A stretch of 64,000 nucleotides of DNA, from NCBI GenBank assembly GCA_002418835.1, contig DIEX01000018.1:128103-192102 (forward strand). Reading direction: 5' to 3'. The position numbers and the translations under genes were made by a program. This DNA comes from Spirochaetia bacterium UBA5763 (GTDB lineage: Bacteria > Spirochaetota > UBA4802 > UBA5550). Below the pieces are notes generated by a model, which ran no database searches, was not told the DNA's origin, and saw nothing but the letters and a program-made list of their open reading frames with translations. Shown here in pieces: positions 32,268 through 40,996 of this stretch. Numbering within the stretch: position 1 is the first letter of the stretch; every line of letters starts with the position of its first letter.

Positions 32268-32942
32268 ATGACTGTTAAAATTACAAGTATGGAATTGCTG
32301 GAGGAGTGGGACTGGAAAACCGGTAAACCCGCAGGTAGAAGCGTAACCAGAAGCGAATCGTACAAGAAAGGGATCCCCCATGAGGGAGTCCATCTCTGGA
32401 TTGTACGAGATATTTCAGGTTCGACAGAAATTCTTTTTCAGCACAGAGCAAAGAACAAAGCCCTTTATCCCGATTGCCTTGATATAACTGTGGGTGGGCA
32501 TGTCCCCTTCGGGCTGACAACAAACAAGATTCAGAAAGAGGCAATGGAGGAGATAGGTATATCTCCCCTGGACTCCGAGCTCATAGACCTGGGATATATG
32601 AGGTTTGAGGAGAAGACTGAAGACTATCATCACAGAGAGTTCCAGCATGTTTATTTAATGAAGAATTCACTCCCCCTTGATGAATACAGTTTTACAGATG
32701 GCGAGGTTATCGGACTATACTCTGTGCCCGCTGATTTTATAGAAACACTTCTTGTGAAAGACAGTTCCCTGAGAGTCTATGGCTTTGACGGTACCGCATT
32801 AATTGAAAGAACCCTCTCCAGGAGAGATTTCCATCCGCTCCTCTTCTCTCCAGTAATGAGAAATTATATGAATATTATTATTAAGGGTGCGCGGGAACTG
32901 GTGAGCAGCGGAAAAGTAAGCGTCAGAATGTCAGAAAAATAA
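32268..32942 (+). CDS. Nudix hydrolase
   Basis: A 224-residue protein of the Nudix superfamily. The Nudix box lies near residue 81: GGHVPFGLTTNKIQKEAMEE followed by IGI. The core glutamates (EAMEE) are kept; the usual REUxEE arginine is Lys. The layout, with VHLWIVRD, LFQHRAKNK and CLDITVGGHV, resembles isopentenyl-diphosphate-isomerase-like Nudix proteins of bacteria. It probably cleaves a nucleoside diphosphate linkage; substrate unknown. The mnmH gene follows after 21 bp. Confidence 0.84.
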   Translation: MTVKITSMELLEEWDWKTGKPAGRSVTRSESYKKGIPHEGVHLWIVRDISGSTEILFQHRAKNKALYPDCLDITVGGHVPFGLTTNKIQKEAMEEIGISPLDSELIDLGYMRFEEKTEDYHHREFQHVYLMKNSLPLDEYSFTDGEVIGLYSVPADFIETLLVKDSSLRVYGFDGTALIERTLSRRDFHPLLFSPVMRNYMNIIIKGARELVSSGKVSVRMSEK

Positions 32943-32963
32943 ATCCGGATTATCAGTTTTATC

Positions 32964-33983
32964 ATGAAAGAAATATCATTTGAAGAATCACTCACATTAG
33001 AAAATCCCCTGTATGTTGATGTAAGATCACCCGGTGAGTTTGAAGAAGATCATATTATTGGGGCAGTTAATCTTCCGATTTTTGATAATGATGAGCGGAA
33101 AGAGGTGGGGACTCTCTACAAAATGGCAGGGAGGGATACTGCTGTTCTTAAAGGAACTGAAATAGGGGGGAAAAGAATCGGGGAGATTATAAACAGGCTT
33201 TCAGAGGTTAAAGGGAGAGATATTGTCATCTACTGTGCAAGGGGGGGGATGAGGTCCGGTTCGGTTGCTGCTCTGATTGATTCTCTCGGTATTGGAGTAT
33301 ACAGGATTAGAGAGGGATACAAGGCATACAGAAGGTATGTTTGTGAACGTATGCTGTCAGTGAATATTAAACCTGAAATATTCATACTTCAGGGGCTTAC
33401 AGGCGCAGGTAAGACAGAGATAATAAAGGTTTTAAAAAACTCCATTGATATAGAAGGATTGGCAGGTCACAGAAGTTCGGTTTTCGGCGGCATCGGTCTT
33501 AAGCAGAGGACACAGAAGTTTTTTGAAACGCTGCTTCTCCATAACATTGATGAACTTGAGAATGAGCGTTATGTGATAATTGAAGGAGAATCGATAAAAG
33601 TCGGGAATCTCCACATACCTGCTAATATATTTGCCCAGATGAGAGGGGGGCACTTTATCTACATAGACACACCACTGAATAGAAGAGTCAGTATAATCCG
33701 GGATGAATATAATTCTTTTCAGGAACATGAAAGGATTGTTCAGATAGTTAACTCGCTGAGACGGAAGCTCGGCAGCAAAAAAGCGGATATGCTTATTGAA
33801 CATTATAATTCCGGAAGAATTGATGAGTTTATAGAGATACTTCTGCTGGATTATTATGATCTGCTGTATAAGCACTCCCTTGAAAAATATGAATATATAT
33901 CAGTAATAAAAAATTATGAAACAGTGCAGGCTTCCGGAGAAGTGGAAAAAGTGATAGAAGATTTTCTTTCAAAGTCCCAATAA
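32964..33983 (+). CDS. mnmH: tRNA 2-selenouridine synthase
   Basis: A 339-residue enzyme that exchanges sulfur for selenium in 2-thiouridine at the tRNA wobble position. The N-terminal rhodanese domain has its catalytic cysteine, Cys91, in IYCARGGMRSGS. A P-loop domain follows with GLTGAGKT at residues 144-151. Both domains are intact and length is normal. The enzyme uses selenophosphate, so the organism should also have selD; that gene is not in this window. Confidence 0.93.
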   Translation: MKEISFEESLTLENPLYVDVRSPGEFEEDHIIGAVNLPIFDNDERKEVGTLYKMAGRDTAVLKGTEIGGKRIGEIINRLSEVKGRDIVIYCARGGMRSGSVAALIDSLGIGVYRIREGYKAYRRYVCERMLSVNIKPEIFILQGLTGAGKTEIIKVLKNSIDIEGLAGHRSSVFGGIGLKQRTQKFFETLLLHNIDELENERYVIIEGESIKVGNLHIPANIFAQMRGGHFIYIDTPLNRRVSIIRDEYNSFQEHERIVQIVNSLRRKLGSKKADMLIEHYNSGRIDEFIEILLLDYYDLLYKHSLEKYEYISVIKNYETVQASGEVEKVIEDFLSKSQ

Positions 33984-34007
33984 ATGAACCTCTACAAATT
34001 ATAATAA

Positions 34008-34037
34008 TTGACATATCACAGTTGTATTGATTATTAT
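34008..34037 (+). promoter_or_regulatory. Promoter upstream of the LpoB-like gene
   Basis: TTGACA (34008-34013) and TATTAT (34032-34037) are 18 bases apart. The leader to the ATG at 34199 would be about 155 bases and contains the inverted pair CCTGACA and TGTCAGG near 34140. Confidence 0.55.
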
Positions 34038-34198
34038 ATAAAAACAGTCTAATTCCTGTAAAATTAAAGGGAAAAGAAAAATAAGGCATTAGTTTATGTA
34101 ACAGATAAAGCCGTATTTTTCAGATTTACTGCTCCTGACATAGGTATAATTGTCAGGGAAAAGCATAATATTGAATATTATTATAACTGGGGGTATTT

Positions 34199-34765
34199 AT
34201 GAAGAGAATTATTGCTGTATTTTTATTTCTATTTCTGGTGGGCTGCGGCGGCGGAACACAGTATCAGGATGTAAACAAGGCCGAAGGTTCGAGGGAATGG
34301 GGCCCTAAGGAGATCAAATCTACAAGTGAAAAAATGGTAGGTTCTCTATATACTTTTCTTAAAGAGGAGTGGAAAAAACCGGCATTTATACAGGTAAAAA
34401 AATTCCAGAACAGAACATCCGAGCATATAGACACAGGGATGCTCATGGATGAGATCCGTACAAAACTGATCCAGAAGAGAATTAAGTTTATTGATGATAC
34501 TCTTGATGCTGAAACAATAAAAGAAATTGAAAAAGGGCAGACAGGCCTGATTGATGCAGACAGCGCAATTCCTGTTGGAGAGATGAAGTCACCGAATTTT
34601 TATCTTACAGGGGATATCAGGGAGAATAAAAGATATGTCAGCGGCAAAGAGATACAGTATCTGAAAGTTACTCTTACCCTGTATAATCTTAAGACAAGAG
34701 TACTTGAATGGCAGGATGAGCAGGAGTTCCTTAAATCCTCCAAGACAACGAATATCAGCTTCTAA
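34199..34765 (+). CDS. LpoB-like lipoprotein (putative PBP activator)
   Basis: A 188-residue lipoprotein with lipobox LVGC at the end of a short signal (MKRIIAVFLFLFLVGC). The mature fold matches LpoB: FIQVKKFQNRTSEHIDTGML, then DEIRTKLIQKRIKFI, a PNFYLTGDIRE strand and LTLYNLKTRVLEWQDEQEF. In E. coli LpoB is an outer-membrane lipoprotein that activates penicillin-binding protein PBP1B; the role here is inferred. A class A PBP is encoded at 41.6-44.2 kb. The COG3014-type lipoprotein gene follows after 25 bp. Confidence 0.85.
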   Translation: MKRIIAVFLFLFLVGCGGGTQYQDVNKAEGSREWGPKEIKSTSEKMVGSLYTFLKEEWKKPAFIQVKKFQNRTSEHIDTGMLMDEIRTKLIQKRIKFIDDTLDAETIKEIEKGQTGLIDADSAIPVGEMKSPNFYLTGDIRENKRYVSGKEIQYLKVTLTLYNLKTRVLEWQDEQEFLKSSKTTNISF

Positions 34766-34785
34766 TCTCCGCTGATTAACGGAGA
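34766..34785 (+). promoter_or_regulatory. Hairpin containing the ribosome binding site of the next gene
   Basis: TCTCCG (34766-34771) pairs with CGGAGA (34780-34785). The right arm contains the GGAG ribosome binding site for the lipoprotein start at 34791. Translation of the second gene could therefore be held down unless the hairpin is opened, for example by ribosomes finishing the upstream gene one base before it. Confidence 0.4.
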
Positions 34786-34790
34786 GAATA

Positions 34791-36194
34791 ATGAAAAAAA
34801 TTAATCTTTTAATAACAGTACTGTTTGCTTCGATAACCCTTATCTCCTGTGCAGGAGGTAGGGATTACTACGAGGCAATGAAGGCTCCTGAAGAAAAATT
34901 CTACAAAGGGGAGTACATGGATGCGGCAAGAATGCTCCTCCCTGATGTGAATAAAGGCGGGAAGGATCAGCTCCTCTTCATGATGGAGTGCGGTCTTATG
35001 CTGCATACTGCGGGGGATTTTGAAACCAGCAACAAGGTGCTTCTTCCGGCAGGAAAACTGGCAAAAATAATTCCCGTAAGTGTCACACAGGAGGCCACAT
35101 CCTTCCTTACAAATGACAGAAGTTCCAACTACAGGGGTGAGGATTTTGAAAAGGTTCTCGTTCATGTATACCTCGGGATAAATTTCCTTATGATGGAAAA
35201 ATATGAAGAGGCCCGCGTTGAGTTTTCGGCTGTCAATAATGAACTCTCCAAAATAAAAAGCGAAAACGGTGAAGCCCGTTATAAGCAGAATATTATGGCC
35301 AAGTATCTCACTGCCATTGCTTTTGAAATAATTGGCGATATGAATAACGATGAGAAGGATGTTGAATTTGCCTATATCGAATATAAGCAGATTTATGCTC
35401 TGAACCCGGAACTGGATATGGTTAAGGATGATCTTCTGCGCTTAGCTAAAAGACTCGGTAATGACGAGGATTATGCCGAGTGGAGAAAGAAATTCCGGAA
35501 ATCATATAATGAAAGCGAAAACAATGGTGAGCTGATTACAATTTTTCAGGCAGGAAGAAGCGCTGTTAAACAGAGCCGCGGATCGCTGCTTAAAGACCCG
35601 GCGATGGAACCGATAATCAGGGTAACCATTAATACCGGAAATCTCACTGCCGGGGTTACTGTTGCCGCAGTTCTTGTCACATTGAAAAATGCCGAGAATC
35701 CTATACCAAAGTTTGAGAAGAGATCAAACCGGGTAAACAGGGTTCGTGTATCTGCAGGGGGCGAGAGTATCTCAACTGTCAAACTTGAAGATATTGAGGA
35801 AACTGCGGTAAAAAACCTGGAGGATGATTACGGCAGACTGTATAAACGGGTTGCAGTTTCTATTGCAACTAAAGCCGTGGCATCAATAGCCGCTGGTATT
35901 GCAGCTAAAAAAATAGCTGAGCAGAGCAAACAGCTTGGCCAGTTTGCGGGCCTCATAGGGACTGCGGTGGGTGCAGGAACAGGGATGGCCTTATTTTCAC
36001 AGATGAAGCCTGATTTGCGCTGCTGGCACACGCTCCCGGCGAATTTTCAGCTGGGGAGGATGTCTATCAGACCCGGAAAATACAATGCAAGATTTACTCT
36101 TTCCGGAGCAGGTGGAAATATCGATGAAATCGAAAAAGAAGTTGAAATTAAAAAGGGTCAAAAGACACTGGTAAACCTGAGAACGCTTTATTAG
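34791..36194 (+). CDS. COG3014-type lipoprotein with TPR-like region
   Basis: A 467-residue lipoprotein with lipobox LISC. The N-terminal half is helical and TPR-like (KFYKGEYMDAARMLLPDV, KYEEARVEFSAVNNELSKI). A middle beta region and a glycine-rich hydrophobic segment follow (GLIGTAVGAGTGMALFSQ), and then a conserved DLRCWHTLPANFQLGRMSI near the C-terminus. COG3014 proteins are uncharacterised and are often encoded next to LpoB-like lipoproteins, as here, so a role in envelope or peptidoglycan assembly is likely but unproven. Confidence 0.8.
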   Translation: MKKINLLITVLFASITLISCAGGRDYYEAMKAPEEKFYKGEYMDAARMLLPDVNKGGKDQLLFMMECGLMLHTAGDFETSNKVLLPAGKLAKIIPVSVTQEATSFLTNDRSSNYRGEDFEKVLVHVYLGINFLMMEKYEEARVEFSAVNNELSKIKSENGEARYKQNIMAKYLTAIAFEIIGDMNNDEKDVEFAYIEYKQIYALNPELDMVKDDLLRLAKRLGNDEDYAEWRKKFRKSYNESENNGELITIFQAGRSAVKQSRGSLLKDPAMEPIIRVTINTGNLTAGVTVAAVLVTLKNAENPIPKFEKRSNRVNRVRVSAGGESISTVKLEDIEETAVKNLEDDYGRLYKRVAVSIATKAVASIAAGIAAKKIAEQSKQLGQFAGLIGTAVGAGTGMALFSQMKPDLRCWHTLPANFQLGRMSIRPGKYNARFTLSGAGGNIDEIEKEVEIKKGQKTLVNLRTLY

Positions 36195-36211
36195 GGTACA
36201 GGTTAAAAATA

Positions 36212-38080
36212 ATGACGCAGAACTATAAAAACAGAACGGGAGAAAGCAAATCTCCCGTTTTTTTTGACAGAGGTATACTGGATCATCTTATATACCCTGC
36301 CTGCATCATAACATCAAAAAGCATCCTCGAATATGTAAACACACCGTTTTTAGACCTCTTCGGAATCGATTCTGAAGAGCGTAAATTCGACTGGCCCAAT
36401 GTTTTTAATAGTGAGCATAAAAAAATTGTGGCTCAGACATTTGTTAACTCTCTTAATGGAGCCTTTTCAACCTGTACCGTAGAGGTTAAAACAGCCGAGG
36501 GGGCCGGAATACCTGTAGATCTCATGATGCAGCCGGTAGTTAACAAGTCAATTATTACTTCTGTTCTTGTTTTCATAAAGGTTCTGGAGGATGAGGCGCA
36601 GAGTGGCCATACTAACCATTTCAGCACAACAGAAGCAGACAGTAATACTGTTCATTATGAGTTTTCTCCTCTCCCCCTTATCAGGTTTAACAGGGATCTG
36701 AAAATTGTGAGGTGCAGCCGTTCTTTTGAGGGTACTCTCGGTTTCAGCCTTGAGGATATGTCAAAAGATGAATGGTGTGTAATAGGAAGTATTTTTAAAT
36801 ATGATGCTGAACGGATAAAAAATAATATAATAGAGATACTGAAAGGGAATATTCCCTTTAAACGGATTGGAGAAATAAAGGTAAAGAGTAAAAGCGGGGA
36901 TGAAAAAGTTGTTAATGTGATTATATACCCAGTAACCCGTGACAAGGAGCTTGCTGCCATTGACCTTATGATGGAGGACATCACCAGGATAAGGGAACTG
37001 AAGGAGAGGTTAAGCGCAGCAAAGAGACTCAACCTTATCAGCGATATAGGGAATGGTTTTATCCATTCAATTAATAATACAATCAATGTAATTCTAAATC
37101 AGGCACAGCTGCTTCAGATAATAACAGAAAAGGATTCAGTTCGCCAGGGGCTTAAGCAGATAGAGAAATACGTTCATGAAGTTGTGGACCAGCTCCGCAG
37201 GATTAAGGGCTTTATCAACGAAAGAAGCGATAATGGAGACGAAAGGGAGGAATCCTTTGAATCCATACTGAGTGACGCAATTGAGTTTGTAAGGATTCAT
37301 TTTAAGGTTGATGAGGAGAAGAGGAGGAAAAATCTTCAGATTGATCCTGAAAATGTTTCTGATATAATTCTTAGAACCGATACTTTCTTTTTCCGTGAGC
37401 TTCTTATCTGGGCTATCCTCAAGGTTTCATCCTATGCTGAAAAGAAAGGAAAGATTGAAATTGAGCTTAAGAAAAATTCATATCATTATATAACTGTCTC
37501 GGTCAGGAAAGGGGGAGCTGCTGATACCTCCAACATAGTACCCTTTATGCTGAATGGCCTCTCCCCCTCAGAAATACGTAATGCCGCTGAAAAACATAAT
37601 CTGAGGATTCTTGAAGAGGAATCAGTTGATCTCTATTCAATCAAGATAATACTCCCTCCGAAGATGGTTATTGAAAAGGGCGCAAGCAATGGAGGCGATA
37701 AGGACTACGCTATTGAAGAGAGAAACATAATGATTGTTGAAGACGAGAATGCTCTTCAGCTTATTCTCGGTAATCTATTCGAAAGGATGGGTAATACTGT
37801 ATACATCACTGACAACGGGACTGACGCTTTTGAGGAATTTAAAAAGAAAAATTATGACATTGTGATCACTGATTATGATGTCGCAGGGATGACCGGTATT
37901 GAACTTGCCGCAAGGATCAAGGAGATAAGCGAGGATACGCTGATAATACTGCTGTCCGGCTGGTCAATCGGTGATTTCAAAAGGTACAGCAGTTTTATTG
38001 ATCTCTTTATGGCAAAGCCGTTTAACATAGAAGATCTTATTAAAGGTATTATATCCACTGCTGCTGCCAAAAACTCCTGA
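36212..38080 (+). CDS. PAS-PAS-HisKA-REC hybrid protein with degenerate ATPase domain
   Basis: A 622-residue cytoplasmic signalling protein. Two PAS domains (about 20-125 and 150-260) precede a dimerisation helix with His285 in GNGFIHSINNTINVILNQAQ. The ATPase-like region (370-485) lacks the N-box asparagine (LLIWAILKVSSYAEKKG stands in its place) and has no DxGxG or GxGxG boxes. A receiver domain follows (504-620) with Asp553 in DIVITDYDVAGMTG and a conserved lysine in MAKPF. It probably cannot bind ATP normally and may pass phosphate between partners instead. It follows the lipoprotein gene by 17 bp. Confidence 0.78.
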   Translation: MTQNYKNRTGESKSPVFFDRGILDHLIYPACIITSKSILEYVNTPFLDLFGIDSEERKFDWPNVFNSEHKKIVAQTFVNSLNGAFSTCTVEVKTAEGAGIPVDLMMQPVVNKSIITSVLVFIKVLEDEAQSGHTNHFSTTEADSNTVHYEFSPLPLIRFNRDLKIVRCSRSFEGTLGFSLEDMSKDEWCVIGSIFKYDAERIKNNIIEILKGNIPFKRIGEIKVKSKSGDEKVVNVIIYPVTRDKELAAIDLMMEDITRIRELKERLSAAKRLNLISDIGNGFIHSINNTINVILNQAQLLQIITEKDSVRQGLKQIEKYVHEVVDQLRRIKGFINERSDNGDEREESFESILSDAIEFVRIHFKVDEEKRRKNLQIDPENVSDIILRTDTFFFRELLIWAILKVSSYAEKKGKIEIELKKNSYHYITVSVRKGGAADTSNIVPFMLNGLSPSEIRNAAEKHNLRILEEESVDLYSIKIILPPKMVIEKGASNGGDKDYAIEERNIMIVEDENALQLILGNLFERMGNTVYITDNGTDAFEEFKKKNYDIVITDYDVAGMTGIELAARIKEISEDTLIILLSGWSIGDFKRYSSFIDLFMAKPFNIEDLIKGIISTAAAKNS

Positions 38081-38265
38081 CCCGGATTTGCCTGATAAAG
38101 ATTAACACCTCTGCACTCAGGAGTCGTTTAATTCTCTCCGTGAAAAAAATCTCATGGTGTCATATAACTGCCGCCCTTTCTATTCAGCCGGAAATATACC
38201 CGGATTCTGTAAAAATTGTAATTGCATAATCTTAGAGCCATTTCACTGTAACAATGAGGGGTCAA

Positions 38266-38904
38266 ATGCGATATACTGCCTTTATATACTTACTCTTTCT
38301 CTCTCTGCTTTTATCCTGTTCGTCAGCGGGGAAAGGGGGATATAGAGCCTCTGAAAGAGGAGATGTTGATATTGTTGGGAACAGGGCAGGACTTATAAGA
38401 ACTGTCTACTGCGATATATATGTTGAAAATCTCAACAGCAAACTCCGCCAGAAAATTTATGATGCCGATGTTTACAGGGGGAGCGGCAGCGGCATGCCTC
38501 TTGAACCGTGCTTTCATTTTATAGTTTCAAATACCTGGAACAGGCCCCTGGTTATAGAAAAGATTGTGCTCCGTTATGATAATGAAGATCATGAACCTGA
38601 GTTATATGACTATATAAAAGATCCGGATTATGCGGAGAAAAGGTTTGCGGTAAATATTAATAAAATGATGCAGAACCGGAGGCTCCTCTCAGAAGATGAA
38701 CTTATAGATGAGATAGATTATGATACTGAAACAGTTGAATACAGATCTGATTTTATAGCACCTGGCGACAAAGTGCTTTTTTACAGATTTTTTCCTGTTA
38801 TCCCCCACAGAAAAGGTGTGAAAATATATATAACGATAAAATATTTTAACATGAAAAAAATAATTGATTTTGATATAACCCGTTTTGATTATACGGATGA
38901 GTAA
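38266..38904 (+). CDS. Lipoprotein of unknown function
   Basis: A 212-residue lipoprotein with lipobox LLSC (MRYTAFIYLLFLSLLLSC). The mature part is mainly beta with many acidic and tyrosine residues; no family is recognised. The ATG at 38266 is preferred to one 12 bases upstream because GAGGGG lies between them at suitable spacing. It is followed after 58 bp by gatC but is probably a separate unit. Confidence 0.7.
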   Translation: MRYTAFIYLLFLSLLLSCSSAGKGGYRASERGDVDIVGNRAGLIRTVYCDIYVENLNSKLRQKIYDADVYRGSGSGMPLEPCFHFIVSNTWNRPLVIEKIVLRYDNEDHEPELYDYIKDPDYAEKRFAVNINKMMQNRRLLSEDELIDEIDYDTETVEYRSDFIAPGDKVLFYRFFPVIPHRKGVKIYITIKYFNMKKIIDFDITRFDYTDE

Positions 38905-38962
38905 TTGAACATTGTAAAGAATTGATAATAGAGAATTGATAAAACCGGGAGTTTTACGGAAG

Positions 38963-39250
38963 ATGAAGATAAATGAAAATGATATTCAGAAAGTAGCAAA
39001 GCTTGCGCGGCTTGAACTGAGCAGCGGGGAGAGAGAGGAGTTTTCAAGACAGCTCAATGATATTATTGAGTATGTTGAAAAGATAAATGAACTGGACACC
39101 TCAGGCGTCAAACCTGCTGACCATATAGTGGAACTCTCTAATGTATTCAGGGAGGACGTTGTGCAGAAGTCCATTGACACTTCTGAAATTGAAAAGATGG
39201 CCCCTGCATTTAAAAACGGGCATATTGTTGTCCCCAGGATTATTGAATAG
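38963..39250 (+). CDS. gatC: Aspartyl/glutamyl-tRNA amidotransferase subunit C
   Basis: A 95-residue GatC, the small subunit that stabilises the GatCAB complex converting Glu-tRNA(Gln) and Asp-tRNA(Asn) to the amides. Typical sequence: VAKLARLELSSGEREEF, then LNDIIEYVEKINELDTSGVKP and a C-terminal NVFREDVV followed by FKNGHIVVPRIIE. Full length. A further upstream in-frame TTG exists, but MKINENDIQ is the standard beginning. gatA and gatB are not adjacent. Confidence 0.92.
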   Translation: MKINENDIQKVAKLARLELSSGEREEFSRQLNDIIEYVEKINELDTSGVKPADHIVELSNVFREDVVQKSIDTSEIEKMAPAFKNGHIVVPRIIE

Positions 39251-39257
39251 GACAGTG

Positions 39258-39827
39258 GTGAATAACAGAAGGCTCTTTATAGCTCTTCCTCTTGATGACT
39301 GTGCGGTTAAAGACTTTACCGGCAGTATATTCAGTGATCTGGAAAAATATGCCGGCATCCTGAAAACTGTGAGCACTATAAATTTGCATATAACCATGAA
39401 ATTCCTCGGTGATGTTGCTGAGGAGAACATATCAAGGATGGTGGAATCCTTCAGTTCACTTGAAGGTTCAGGAAGCATTGAGTATACTTTAAGCGGGATA
39501 GGCTGTTTCCCTTCTCTTGCTGCGCCTTCAGTTATATGGGCAGGTATTGAGTGCGATATGAAGAAAATGTCCGGGTTGTTTTCAATGGTTGAAAAGTTCT
39601 GCGCGTCTTTCGGATTTGATAAAGAGACCAGGGGGTTTACACCTCATCTTACAGTTGCAAGAGTGAGAAGAGGTAAAGATGTTCCTTCGGGGTTGAAAGA
39701 TTTTATAAAGAATAATAAAGAGAGAGTATACGGGGAATCGGTTTTTAACAGGCTTGTGCTCTTTGAATCAAAGCTTGATAAAACAGGTCCTGAATATATC
39801 AGCTTAGCTGAAGTTTCATTAAGCTGA
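39258..39827 (+). CDS. thpR: RNA 2',3'-cyclic phosphodiesterase (2H/LigT family)
   Basis: A 189-residue 2H phosphoesterase. Both HxT motifs are present, LHITMKFLG and PHLTVARVRR, separated by about 90 residues. It begins RRLFIALPL, as usual for ThpR. It hydrolyses 2',3'-cyclic phosphates on RNA ends or small nucleotides. GTG start at 39258, seven bases after the gatC stop. Coupling to gatC is probable. Confidence 0.88.
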   Translation: MNNRRLFIALPLDDCAVKDFTGSIFSDLEKYAGILKTVSTINLHITMKFLGDVAEENISRMVESFSSLEGSGSIEYTLSGIGCFPSLAAPSVIWAGIECDMKKMSGLFSMVEKFCASFGFDKETRGFTPHLTVARVRRGKDVPSGLKDFIKNNKERVYGESVFNRLVLFESKLDKTGPEYISLAEVSLS

Positions 39828-39900
39828 GTAAAATTATCCCTGAAGTATAAGGGATGAAAACCGGACAATGAAGTTGTATTCAAGTTATATCTAAAATTAC

Positions 39901-40674
39901 ATGGAGATACAGAATAATATGGCAATACTCCTCAACAGTCCCGAACAGGTTGCTGATGAACACTTTATGATGAAGATAAAGATTCCGGGAGCTTCTTTTT
40001 TCCCGGGGCAGTTTATAAATATTAAGACTTCTGAAGGTACAGATCCTCTTCTTCGCAGGCCGTTCTCGATTTTCGATGCTGAAGGTGATACTGCAACAAT
40101 TATTATCCGCGTCATAGGGAAAGGGACAGAATTGCTGAGCCGAATGGAACCAGGTGAGATAAATGTTGTGGGGCCCACAGGTAACGGCTTCACAATGGAG
40201 GAGAATAAGAACCTTCTTCTTGCAGGGGGCGGTGTGGGTAATGCTCCTCTCTTTTATCTCATGAAAGAACTAAAAAAAAGAGGCAACAGGATAACATATA
40301 TATACTGTTCAAGAAGCGCGTCATATCTGTTTTACCCTGAAATGTATGAAAAGCTTGCTGATGAGTTTATTATAACAACAGATGACGGTTCTGCCGGAGT
40401 AAAGGGTTTTGCCACTGATGTTATGAAAGATAAGATTTCGGCTGAAGGCTATGACAGAGTCTACTGCTGCGGCCCTGATCCGATGATGAAGAAAACAACA
40501 TCCCTTACGCATAAAAACAGCCCGGTGGAAGTGTCAGTGGAGAACTACTTCGGATGCGGAGTAGGTCTCTGTGTCGGATGCACAGTGGATACTGTTGACG
40601 GTTATAAAAGAGCCTGTGTTGACGGGCCTGTTTTTGACGGGAGAAAAATTCTCTGGGAAAATATGCCTGACTAA
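39901..40674 (+). CDS. pyrK: Dihydroorotate dehydrogenase electron transfer subunit
   Basis: A 257-residue flavoprotein subunit of class 1B dihydroorotate dehydrogenase. The FAD motif RRPFSIFDAEGD is near residue 58, the NAD-binding LLAGGGVGNAPLFYL is near 107, and the four [2Fe-2S] cysteines lie in FGCGVGLCVGCTVDTVDG followed by YKRACVDGP. It passes electrons from PyrD to NAD in pyrimidine synthesis. pyrD is not adjacent. No good ribosome binding site precedes the first ATG; the second ATG, six codons in, is an alternative. Confidence 0.88.
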   Translation: MEIQNNMAILLNSPEQVADEHFMMKIKIPGASFFPGQFINIKTSEGTDPLLRRPFSIFDAEGDTATIIIRVIGKGTELLSRMEPGEINVVGPTGNGFTMEENKNLLLAGGGVGNAPLFYLMKELKKRGNRITYIYCSRSASYLFYPEMYEKLADEFIITTDDGSAGVKGFATDVMKDKISAEGYDRVYCCGPDPMMKKTTSLTHKNSPVEVSVENYFGCGVGLCVGCTVDTVDGYKRACVDGPVFDGRKILWENMPD

Positions 40675-40778
40675 AGGGGTATATTCTATTTGTTCATTAA
40701 AAATTTTTCCTGCCCTTCGGGGAGAATCTTTATTTTGGCCTGTTCGTTTTCACTCTCAACTGAGAGAAAAGGAGTCAT

Positions 40779-40904
40779 TCAGGTTCCAAGACCGAACTCA
40801 GGCAGCACCCATTTGCTCATCACAACAATAAGAAAAAAAATCAGAAAAAACCCTATCATTGCAAAAGTAAGCTCTCTATCTTCATTTCTTTCAGTTTTAT
40901 TCAT
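40779..40904 (-). CDS. Small single-helix membrane protein, 41 residues
   Basis: A minus-strand frame beginning MNKTERNEDRELTFAMIG, with one hydrophobic helix (MIGFFLIFFLIVVM), then SKWVLPEFGLGT. AGGTG lies six bases before the ATG. The charged N-terminus, single helix and short exposed tail are typical of real small membrane proteins. It sits alone between pyrK (convergent) and the isochorismatase-like gene. Family unknown. Confidence 0.55.
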   Translation of the reverse strand: MNKTERNEDRELTFAMIGFFLIFFLIVVMSKWVLPEFGLGT

Positions 40905-40974
40905 AATTAACACCTGAATTGACTATGAATATCTGTCATCAGTTTTGTTACGGGATTTTTATAACGTAAAAAAC

Positions 40975-40985
40975 GGGGTCAGAGC
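40975..40985. repeat. GGGGTCAGAGC motif copy
   Basis: GGGGTCAGAGC continued by CCCC, so that GGGG and CCCC can form a small hairpin around TCAGAG. It lies just past the 3' end of the isochorismatase-like gene and is the left-most copy of the 41-50 kb motif island. Confidence 0.65.
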
Positions 40986-40996
40986 CCCCTCTCGCG

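Noticed and set aside
40690..40917. 75-codon plus-strand frame after pyrK
   Set aside because: It lies opposite the better-supported 41-residue membrane protein and has an irregular composition.
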